Part shown: positions 36,288 through 64,000 of the stretch, in pieces
How positions within the stretch are numbered: position 1 is the stretch's first letter
How the letters are laid out: every line of letters starts with the position of its first letter
Source of the DNA: Thamnaconus septentrionalis
Lineage: Eukaryota; Chordata; Actinopteri; Tetraodontiformes; Monacanthidae
Reading direction: 5' to 3'
NCBI GenBank assembly: GCA_009823395.1
Contig: CM020520.1
Span: 2,545,001-2,609,000 of the forward strand
DNA length: 64,000 nucleotides
Position numbers and translations under genes: made by a program
The notes under the pieces: model-generated
Databases searched by the model: none
What the model was told of the DNA's origin: nothing
What the model saw: only the letters and a program-made list of their open reading frames with translations

Positions 36288-37860
36288 CCACATCACAATC
36301 AACATCCACATCACATCCACATCACATCCACATCCACATCCACATCACATCCACATCCACATCCACATCACATCCACATCCACATCACAATCAACATCCA
36401 CATCCACATCCACATCACATCCACATCCACATCACATCACATCCACATCACATCCACACCACATCCACATCAACATCCACATCCACATCACATCCACATC
36501 CACATCACACATCCACATCACATCCACATCACATCCACATCACATCCACATCACATCACATCCACATCACATCCACATCACATCCACATCCACATCACAC
36601 ATCACATCATCATCCACATCCACATCACATCACATCACATCACATCACATCCACATCACATCACATCACATCACATCACATCACATCCACATCACATCAC
36701 ATCCACACATCACATCACATCATCACATCCACATCCACATCACATCACATCACATCCACATCCACATCACATCACATCACATCCACATCACATCCACATC
36801 CACATCACATCCACATCCACATCCACATCACATCACATCACATCCACACATCCACATCACATCCACATCACATCACATCCACATCACATCCACATCCACA
36901 TCACATCACATCCACATCCACATCCACATCCACACATCACATCCACATCCACATCACATCACATCCACATCACATCACATCCACATCCACATCCACATCC
37001 ACATCATCACATCCACATCCACATCACATCACATCCACATCACATCCACATCACATCCACATCACATCCACATCACATCACATCACATCACATCACATCA
37101 CATCACATCACATCCACATCACATCACATCCACATCACATCCACATCCACATCACATCACATCACATCACATCACATCACATCACATCACATCACATCAC
37201 ATCACATCACATCACATCACATCACATCACATCCATCACATCACATCACATCACATCACATCACATCACATCATCACACATCACATCACATCACATCACA
37301 TCACATCCACATCCACATCACATCACATCACATCACACATCCACATCACATCACATCACATCCACATCACATCCATCCACATCACATCACATCACATCAC
37401 ATCCACATCACATCCACATCACATCACATCACATCATCACATCACATCACATCACATCACATCCATCATCACATCACATCCACATCACATCATCACATCA
37501 CATCCACATCCACATCACATCCACATCCACATCACATCCACATCCACATCACATCCACATCCACATCACATCACATCACATCCACATCACATCCACATCA
37601 CATCACATCACATCCACATCACATCACATCACATCCACATCACATCCACATCACATCCACATCACATCACATCACATCACATCACATCACATCACATCAC
37701 ATCCACACCACATCCACATCACATCCACATCACATCCACATCCACATCCACATCACACATCACATCCACATCCACACCACATCCACATCACATCACATCC
37801 ACATCACATCACATCACATCACATCACATCCACATCACATCACATCCACATCACATCTTC
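36288..37860. repeat. 1.57-kb satellite of interleaved ACATC and ACATCC units
   Basis: The whole stretch is an irregular string of a 5-mer (ACATC) and a 6-mer (ACATCC), with rare variants (ACACC, ATC insertions, CATCAAC near the left end). It contains no stop codon on the plus strand in any frame because the units offer only CAT, ATC, TCA, CAC, ACA and similar codons, so the 559-codon His/Ile/Thr/Ser open frame is an artefact. The right end passes into a TCTTCTCCTCCACG repeat at about 37858-37912. Confidence 0.97.
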
Positions 37861-37912
37861 TCATCCACATCTTCTCCTCCACGTCTTCTCCTCCACGTCT
37901 TCTCCTCCGCCT

Positions 37913-40140
37913 CAACTGATTGGAGAAAAAAAGGATCGGGTTAAAAGTTTGAAGCTAAAAGTGAAGTAGAAAAAGGTGAGACAACAAAGCAACTCCTGAC
38001 CTGGATCGCTTCTCTTCTTTCAGCTTTAGGATGCAACAAACCTATTTTCAGACAATGAAGAATCAAAAACACAACAGATGACAGAAGCCCCCCCCCGAAG
38101 AGAGCAGAAATTCCCTTCAGCATTTAGAGGTGACTCAAATGCCTCTTTGCAGTCATCTTTGCATTTCACGCAAACTGTAAGCCAATTAAAAATGCATTTG
38201 GGTCACAGAGTTGCTCCTCACCACACCAAGAAAATGAAGACGCGTCAAAGATTTTGGATCACATAAAGGTCATTTTTTCAAGTTCAGGCTTTACTACGTT
38301 ACGGCCGATGATGATTTGATGGAATGGCTTCACCGAGATCAGAGTTGCAATGGACAGCAACCCCCCCCCCCACTGCCCTTCCCCCACCGGAGCCCCTCGC
38401 AGGCCCTCTACGTGTCCAAACTGAACATTTCTCGTATGTAATTTGCGTTTTTAACGGCAACAGATGTTTCTGGGGCCCCGCGGACCTGCAATCCAGGCGC
38501 CGGGCGAGCAGATTGGAACACGACGACGGCAAAAGCATACTCATAATTTCCTGGAATGTGAGGGATCCCCAGAATTCAGACACACCTGGTTCAGCGAGGA
38601 GGCTCCTTTTCTTCTGTCCGCTGCTCTCATCGATTCTCAGAGATGGATGACAGTGAGGGGCGGTCAGGGGGCAGGGGGGGGGGGCACTTGTAAAGACAAT
38701 GAGCCCCTTTTAATCTTCTAATTTATGTGCTATGACTGGACTTGAAGGCGTTTGCTCAGATTCCCCCTGCAGTTATTTGGTCCTTCAACAAATCTTTGGA
38801 ATCTGAAAGACCTGCGCTCCTTCTTCCTCCTCTTCCTAACAGACCTACTGTGATTTTGTGTGAGTGTGTGTGTGTGTGCGTGCGCGCAGCTGACTGGCGA
38901 GGCTTCCCGCTGCTTTTCAGTCTGACAGCAGCAATAAAGCGAGTTTACCAGCCTCCCGTCGACTCCTGTTTTCCTTCCAGCAACTTAACGATCCTGCCCG
39001 GTTTTTTCCCTCTTTTCTTTCTGGGTCATGTGCTGTCGGGGCCAAAGCGTTTTATTTATCTATTTACTTTTTAATTTGCCTCCTGCCTGCCTGCCTGCCT
39101 GCCTGCGCTGCAAGATGGAAAACACATTGGCTAAGCACTGCGAGCGCACTCAGACCTGCGCTCATTTTTACAGCCGATGCGTCCAGAAGATGAACATCTG
39201 GGATTATACGGGCTTGTTTTTGAGAGCAGAGACTTGGATTTACTGGATTCCACATCACCACCGGTGCCTTGTTCTCATCCTGTCGCATCATCAAACACAC
39301 ACACACACACACACACACAGTGGAATACTATGATGTTCCATTAGAGATGGGGCCTGATCTTTGTTGGGGCATATTCACATTTTTCCATGTTGTTTTCGCA
39401 GCACAGTACTGTCCCAAAGCAATACACTTCTTTTCCAAAAAGATCGTGTCCTACTTGTTTCTTATCTGGGGTTTATTCTCTTCATGGTGAGGCTTTGAAA
39501 ACACAAAGCAGCAATAATAGCACTGAAAACCAGCCCTTCAAAAAAAAAAAAGCCTCTTCTGAGAAGCAGCATGCAGAGAGAAACCACGCAGCGTGACAAG
39601 TGGAGCTGAAACGATGCAGCTGATGAGCCGACGATGAGCAGGTGGGACTGATTGCTGAGGCAGAACAGCAGTGGATGGGCGGGGGGGGAGACACGTCTGT
39701 GTGTGTGTATAATAATTTGTACTGCGTGTAGAAATGTGTGTTATTATTTCTCAGTCGCAGGAATCTTTCCCAACTCCACCTACGACCACCTTCACCTCGA
39801 CCGTCCCGCCGCTCAGCCTGCTGCTCTGTCGGCTCACTGCCGTCCGTCTTCCTGCCCTCGTGCTCGGCATCCACACCTGCGCTCTGCCTCGCAATCAAGG
39901 GGCCACCAGGTGCGTCGTCATCGTCGTCATCAGCCCCCCCAGCCCTTCCTGCCTCACCTGCAGTCTGAGGGCGTTCCGTCCAGCTGTCGCTGCGATTTCC
40001 ATGACACTGCTGCCCTCTGGCGGAGGTTTTTCAGCAGTGCAAGGAGCTTGTGAGCCGCTTGACTCACCAGCAGGACTGTTGGGGCGATTGGTGCTGCTGC
40101 AGAAGTTGGCTGTATCATAAATGCTAGTTGCCTGAACTTG

Positions 40141-40191
<51 letters not shown>

Positions 40192-40429
40192 TTCTAAAAC
40201 TAAGTCACATCATGTCCATGCTCACCTTGTACAAAACTGCAGCATTGCGGTCCCATCAGGAAACTCCTCCTCTGTGGCTGCGTGTTGTGTTATTTACGCT
40301 CCCCTTCAAATGCTGACAATTTTTTTTTTTAGTTGCCACGCATGTGCATTTGTGTTGCATGCGTTCGGCAGATGGATGTGTGTAGCCTGTACGTGGATTA
40401 ACGGACGGCAGTTGGCATTCAAAAACAAA

Positions 40430-40465
<36 letters not shown>

Positions 40466-40900
40466 GAAATGTGAGAAACAGCGGGAAGCTGCTGCTAAAA
40501 GAGCTGAGGTCATGAGATTAGCTCAGTTCCAGTCGTCCTAGTTTACACCAGTGTGTGCTGACTGTACATCAAGGCCGTGAATGACACTCGATCTGGCCGG
40601 TGAAAGGTTCATTGTCCTGCTATTTGTCTGTGTGTTTCTTCAATTGTCATTAGTTAGCGTCCTGAGGCCTGAGACAAAAAATCCCACCAACGTTTGTAAC
40701 CTGTCTTAAAAAGGTGAAATGAAGAGTCAACGCGATGATCTTGCAAAATCTTTTCTATATTATTGAGAATAAGGAACAATCAATCAATGAATATGGCTCG
40801 ACTACAGAAGCACTAGGGACTCGACATGGTTACACAGCAAGCTACACACTACGGCTACACAATGCTTGATACACTCATCCTCGCCCCCCCCCCCCTCTGC
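37913..40900. other. Non-coding gap between the satellite and otospiralin
   Basis: No supported exon. Contains (CA)n at about 39294-39319, (TTTA)n at about 40139-40192, (CA)n at about 40433-40462, and several C- or G-runs (38358-38371, 38670-38685). Open frames are short and lack splice or family support. Confidence 0.5.
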
Positions 40901-40942
40901 TCCTGCCGGCCGGTGGGCTCCTCCCTCCCATCGCCTCCTGCC

Positions 40943-41714
<772 letters not shown>

Positions 41715-42012
41715 CTTGTCCCCCTAAAAAGAAACCAACAAATTCATTCCTGCCACGCACCTCTTTCACACACATGGACATATGAATGTGAGGAGTGGAT
41801 GAGCGAGACAAGAGTCTAGAGATGATGAGAGATCTTTACCTGCAAGTGGTCCTGGAAGCTTTGCAGGCTGGTGGTGGAGTCGCTGAGATCCGTGGAGTGA
41901 AGGGCTGGAGAGGTGGAGGAAGAGGAGGAGGAGGAGGAGGAGGAGCTGGGAGCCCCACAGCAAACACAAACACTACAGCCAGCGACAAATCACGGAAAAC
42001 TCTAATGCACAA

Positions 42013-42122
42013 AATAGATAGATAGGTAGGTAGGTAGATGGATAGATAGATAGATAGATAGATAGATGATAGATGGATGGATAGATAGATAGATAGATAG
42101 ATGATAGATGGATAGATAGATG

Positions 42123-42161
<39 letters not shown>

Positions 42162-42363
42162 GAGAGATAGATAGATAGATGGATGGGCAGATAGATGGAT
42201 GATAGATGGATAGATAGATGGATGGGATAGATAGATGATAGAGATAGATGGATGATAGAGATGGATAGATAGATAGATAGATAGATAGATATGGATGGAT
42301 AGATAGATATAGATAGATGGATAGATAGATAGATGGATAGATATATGGATAGATAGATAGATG

Positions 42364-42394
<31 letters not shown>

Positions 42395-42432
42395 GATAGA
42401 TGGATGGATAGATGGATGGATAGATAGATAGA
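42013..42432. repeat. Complex (GATA)/(GATG) tetranucleotide array
   Basis: About 420 bp of GATA and GATG units with GGTA at the left edge, between otospiralin and apolipoprotein D. Three long overlapping frames encode only Tyr-Leu-Ser-Ile type repeats and are not genes. Confidence 0.95.
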
Positions 42433-42689
42433 CAGCAACTGAAAGATGACTCTTCAAAAATGAACTGCAAGGCATGAACCTTTAATACACCCCATAATCA
42501 CAGTACAAACAATCTTGTGTCTATGTGACACATTGATGATGATCAAAATCAAGACTAATCATTAAAATCAATCACAGCGATGGGATCCTGTTCCAGCTTG
42601 TAAACACGACGATGACTAACTGCAGTGTTTTCAAAGCGTCGGGTCCTCCCTCATCCTGCCGCTGACTAATAATCCCGCGGGGAGGCCCC

Positions 42690-43763
<1,074 letters not shown>

Positions 43764-44243
43764 GGCTCTGCTGGGGGGGGGCAGTCAAAACAAAGGGCAA
43801 CTTCATTCCAAATCTGTCAACACACAAAGACTGGGAACGGCTGTGATGCAACTGTTTGTATTCTAAAACACTGTGACTTAAAATCAGAAAATACAGAAAT
43901 CAAAAGGCTATTAAATAGGTCAAAAGTGTGATCGCTGACAAGAAAAAAAACTTGAACACCAAAATGTGTTTTTGAGATCGTCATTTGGCACGAGTTGGGA
44001 ATCTCTGTGGTCTAATATTCGGTGCATAGTTTAAACTGGAAAAGAAAAACAGGTTCAAATGATTTCCTTTTTATAAATGGAGGGATGCCGCCATCTAGTG
44101 GACATTTTATATAATGCATGTTTACGGCGTTTGTCAGACTGCTTGGGTTGGGTCAACGTTTCTTCTTTTCAGTCTTCTGTTTTGAAAAGGGGAGAGCAGA
44201 AATTTCTCCGCCCGTCTGTGCTGGAATCTATCTTTGTCTAACA

Positions 44244-44798
44244 CAGGGGTCTCAAACTCAAGTTACCTGGGGGCCGCTGGAGGCAGAGCCTGGGTGAGGC
44301 TGGGCCGCACGCGGTATTCCACAAGAAAAGCTTGGTTAAAAATAAATTCAAATAAATAAATAAATAAAGAAACTAGTAGACATGTTTTAAGATTTGCAGC
44401 CCAGATATTTTGCATACTCCTCAGCATGTCTAGTTGTGTAGTGACGTTTCAAATTGTATTCCTTTCTCTGTGCAAATAAGACACATCGGGGGGCCCCTGT
44501 GCTCAACAAAGAAATATTGCATCTCCCACTTTCTCTGGAATTGCCTTTGCTCACCACCAACCTTTCTCTTCACTGCAGGCTTTGAAAAAGACGCCTGGGG
44601 CTGTGGAATTTATTTTAAGTCCACTTGGTGTCACGGTCGTATTGAGCGGACGCACGGAGAGCGTCATTTCAGCAATGTGCATCGTTTTCGCTTCTTTCTC
44701 CAGTGACAGCAGCACGGTGGGCGGTGGATAATAGCCCAGTAGCAGTTTCCTTTGCTTTTGCCGCAAGTGGCCCGCGGGCCGCGAGTTTGAGACCGCTG
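44244..44798. mobile_element. Non-autonomous hAT-like element
   Basis: Ends are imperfect terminal inverted repeats, CAGGGGTCTCAAACTC on the left and the complement of CAGCGGTCTCAAACTC on the right. They are flanked by near-identical 8-bp target duplications, GTCTAACA (44236-44243) and GTCTAAGA (44799-44806), as hAT transposases produce. The 555-bp interior has only a short open frame with no recognisable transposase domain, so it depends on a transposase elsewhere. Subterminal GGGCCGC and GCGGGCC runs are typical of this fish family. Confidence 0.82.
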
Positions 44799-45141
44799 GT
44801 CTAAGACCACAGCAGAATGTTGCCAAACCAGTTGTTCTGGTTCCACTGGCATTGTTGCCGCCTGGAACACCTCCTTGTGCAGCACAGCCACACAATGGAA
44901 TGTATACAAGATGCACGTTCACACAGACAGACCGACCTGTGCAAGTTTAATCATAACACGGTGCTCACATATTTTGTAACGACTTATTTTGAGGGGGGAC
45001 ACCAGTGCAATTTTAAATACAACACAATTGAACTTGTTGAAACGAATTGATGTCATAAATGAGACACGCAAAGTAGAAAACATGGTTAAATAAAGAGGAA
45101 GGTGTACTTCCGGTCAGCCTTGCCACGAGACGCGGCCTTAC

Positions 45142-45260
45142 CTGAGATGTGAAGGTGTGAGGTCAAACTGAGGTTCCGAGTGGCTCGCGGACCCGACTGT
45201 CGCTCCTCTGCTGTGCGTGCGCGCAGTTTCCGGACTGGGAGTGATTCACGCGGAGTTCAG
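45142..45260 (-). promoter_or_regulatory. CpG-rich promoter and probable non-coding first exon of apod
   Basis: On the minus strand a CpG-rich block containing GCGCGCACGCACAGC is followed by a strong splice donor CTCAGGTAAGGCC (exon end about 45142). It lies 1.4 kb upstream of the apod start codon, whose exon has a splice-like upstream context. An untranslated first exon is normal for APOD genes. Start of transcription is not determined. Confidence 0.5.
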
Positions 45261-46899
45261 CGTGACGTCATGGCCGACACGCGGCTCGTTAGCCCAATGG
45301 ATCTCACGCGCACATTCCCACGCTGTGACAATAACAATGAGAGTGACGAGGACAGTCGTCCCATTCACACGTTTTTCTCACTTTAATTTTTTTTTTCTCG
45401 TTGTGAGCGCCACCACACGTCTGTTTTTATTTTCCTTGAATGGGCAAATGTCTCTTCTTCTTCTTCTTCTTTTTTTTTTTTTTTTTTAAATATATTTTCA
45501 TTTATCTTTAGTGTGTTTTAAAACTGCAACGCAAATTGAAGACCAAAGTTTCTCTGTGTTGCAGCTCTGCAATCGAGCCGCCAGAGGGCGACAAAGTACG
45601 AAAAACGCTCAGTCGACAGACAAGAACGCCTGTGAATCCTGGCGCTATATCCAAATAAGACAGCTCAATTTCGCTTTCTATCTCACCTATGACCTATACA
45701 TACTGTATACCTTGACACAATGTGAGTCAGCAAGGCAACGAACCCCAGTGATACCTCGATTTGATCTAGATATGAGAACATGAGAACAATTTAATGTGAA
45801 CTTGTAGTGGATCAATTAACACCATTAACGGAACAATTGGCAACTTTTGATAAATAAATTGAGTGGCATAAAATCAAAAATAACGCAGACGAAAGGATCT
45901 AATAAAGATTATTTATTTCCAGTGTTTTTGGAGAAGGGACAGCACGCTTGCATGTGTGGCTGTATTCAGGTGAGATGTTCACTTTTCAGAAAACATTGTC
46001 TCATGCAGTTAAAAAAAAGTTTGTATGTTTGCATTTATCTCGTCTCCCACACATTTTTACTGCACTTGAAAAAAAAAAAAACACACAAAACAACTGGGTT
46101 TGGAGTAAAAGTATGACCGAGACGGACAAAGACAGACATTTGATGGGAATATTTTGGGTTGAGAACCAAAAACAGAACAAAGTTTCTGGAATGCCTGCGA
46201 GGTGAAAAATCATCTTTGACGACTAACAACAAAAAAAGAGAGGCACTTTAGATTTTTCAAATAAAAATGAATTCAAACAAGCGTAGAAACTTTTGGACCA
46301 AAACTGGACAAGGTTTTTGAAATTGAACTACTGTACCAAGCATCATATACTCTCGTATCAGCATTTCATCCGTCTTAGTTTTTCAGTCTTTGTTTGATAA
46401 AAACTCACAAAACTTCAGTCCGCCAGGCTCGCGTCTGGCTGTGTCGTGCGCTGTGGAAATAAACAACTTTCAACAGCTCAGAGAGCAGCCGTCAGAAACC
46501 TGTGCATACTTCAAGTACGGGCGAGGAAAAAAAACAACAACATACAAACGCACACACACATTTATAAATGAATATTGTAAAGCAACTAGTGTTAGTCCAT
46601 GAGCAGACGGATACATTCTTCATGGCGCAGGCAGGAGGCTGACAGCGACGTCCTCCTGCTGTGGGCTCAAACAGACCCGGGTCCGTCTCCATCAACTCAC
46701 ATGGACAGAATGTCGCGGGACGAAGTCTCACTATTCCAGTAACCGGGCCAGTACGCCGTATGTACAATAGATACATAAAGTACATAAAGTATACTTTGTA
46801 GAAAAAATATTGTGCACAAACCTCAGCTAAAACACCCCCTCCCACCCTGCTGTTTTTTTTTTTTTTTACATCCTCTGTCGACCACACGAGGGCGCTGTG
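45261..46899. other. Intergenic and ARHGAP21 3' UTR
   Basis: The arhgap21 stop is at 46900-46902, so sequence leftward is its 3' UTR on the minus strand. TTTATT at about 45912-45917 (AATAAA on the minus strand) would give a 3' UTR of about 1 kb. Poly-T runs at 45464-45487. No other exon recognised. Confidence 0.45.
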
Positions 46900-62924
<16,025 letters not shown>

Positions 62925-64000
62925 CTGGAAGCACAGAGACACACAGACAGACAGGTGGGTGAGACCAGCGCTTTGTGTTTTTAAAGCTGCTGTATTATAT
63001 TTCCCCTAATCTCATCGCGTTTGCGCGGCATCTTGAACATTTCATTTTCCTTGTAGGCTGCTGGCGATGAAAACAAAACTGAAAGCAGGTCACAGTCAGA
63101 AAATGAAAGTGGCGAAAGTATTTGGTTGAGCGCTGAAATGTATCAGCTTTAAATGTGTTTTATTTTCCATTATTCTGCTCCTTTCGAAATGGAGGAAAAG
63201 AGCATTTTTCGTTTTTTGGTACCATAACACTTTAAGAGCCAAAGGACAGTGAAAGTTGTTCTGACAATAATTTGAATGCAAAAAACAACCAAGCTGGAGG
63301 ATATATTACAAATGCATACAACTTCCTGTGGACCAAAGCGCCGCAGGCCGCTCTTTTGTGGCGACCACAGTCGACACCAGAGGGTCTTCGGGCTACGACT
63401 GGCTGCCAAAATCTACAATGGATCTGAGATGCAGAGCCAAGACTCCTCCCACTGCCTGCCCCCCCCTCCACCCCTGGCTTCTCCTTCATCTACATTTCTT
63501 CTCAGCGGCTTTGAGAGCAGCGGCGGCAGCAGAGCCCCCTGGGGAGCGGTGGGGTGGGCTCGGGCTTTGCAGCATTACTGATGAGATCACCGCCAACAAG
63601 CCTGCACGGCATCGCAGAGAGCCGGGTAAGCCACGACCTGGACTCACATTTTTGGCTTTTTTTTTTTTTGCATTTTGCATTTTGCTGCACGCTTGATAAA
63701 CACGACGGCGACGAGCTGGATGATGCAGGAGCAGGAGCGTCTGGCAAACTGTCAGTAAACACAACCTCCCTGAGTGTGACGCTGGACGAGTGTCTGCTGG
63801 GAAGCACCTGATCTCACGGCCGCTTCATTATGCAGCGCGCCAAAACATGCACACAGCGAGTGATGCCATATGGCGCCGCCGCCTGCAAACGGCAACATTT
63901 GCATGTCTGTCCTCACAAGACAAAGAGACACAAGTCTGCGAACCGGCTTGACCTCCTGGATCTGCCTCTCCTCTTCAACTCTCACCGGCTGACGTAAGCT
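62925..64000. other. Right-edge non-coding stretch, arhgap21 intron
   Basis: The 62730-62924 exon starts with a CTTCCAG acceptor, so this is intron on the minus strand; the initiating exon must lie beyond the window. No exon recognised. Confidence 0.5.

Noticed and set aside
36288..37860. CRISPR-like array
   Set aside because: Units are 5-6 bp without spacers, and the genome is a vertebrate.
36265..37944. 559-codon plus-strand open frame of His, Ile, Thr and Ser
   Set aside because: It is a translation of the ACATC/ACATCC satellite, whose units cannot form a stop codon on that strand.
42002..42475. Three overlapping Tyr-Leu-Ser-Ile frames
   Set aside because: Translations of the GATA/GATG array.

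Overview
This is a vertebrate nuclear segment, almost certainly from a ray-finned fish with a compact genome. Introns are mostly 75-300 bp with GT-AG ends, exons are split as in vertebrate orthologues, an actinodin gene (a fish fin-ray protein family absent from tetrapods) is present, and dinucleotide and tetranucleotide microsatellites are very dense. A percomorph such as a pufferfish or a pipefish/seahorse would fit, but the species cannot be fixed from sequence alone. No tRNA, rRNA or CRISPR locus was recognised. Layout, left to right: the start of an SH3KBP1/CD2AP-type adaptor gene on the minus strand (exon 2 at 1-84, a four-base coding exon 1 at 5897-5900), with a GC-rich promoter around 5.9-6.3 kb. 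A transferrin-receptor family gene on the plus strand (8136-12499). CpG-rich promoter sequence (13.3-13.6 kb). A single-exon, unrecognised membrane-anchored coiled-coil gene (14995-15654). tnk2/ACK1 on the plus strand (16595-23845). A TMT-type non-visual opsin on the plus strand (26317-28588). Then four minus-strand genes: actinodin (30670-35013), otospiralin (40943-41714), apolipoprotein D (42690-43763, with a probable non-coding first exon near 45.2 kb) and ARHGAP21 (46900-62924, 5' end outside the window). Gaps between genes hold microsatellites, a 1.6-kb satellite of ACATC/ACATCC units, one hAT-like and one mariner-like short transposon, and decayed teleost retroelement tails. The genes do not form an operon or pathway. 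The TFRC-TNK2-APOD linkage matches human 3q29 (established knowledge); the opsin, actinodin and otospiralin sit inside that block here. Main points from the hunt: (1) actinodin and its same-strand neighbour otospiralin share an ungapped 29-residue segment and a phase-1 signal-peptide exon, so the actinodin N-terminus is probably an otospiralin-type domain. (2) The transferrin receptor has lost the RGD ligand motif, and its only candidate tyrosine endocytosis motif lies in a 78-nt in-frame potential intron. (3) The third PDZ exon of ARHGAP21 uses a 450-bp CT microsatellite as its polypyrimidine tract and has a decayed partial copy nearby. (4) Several coding exons carry frame breaks, mostly at G/C-rich runs, probably assembly errors; simple conceptual translations of tnk2, actinodin and arhgap21 are wrong there. 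(5) A compact intronless gene of unknown family lies between tfrc and tnk2.
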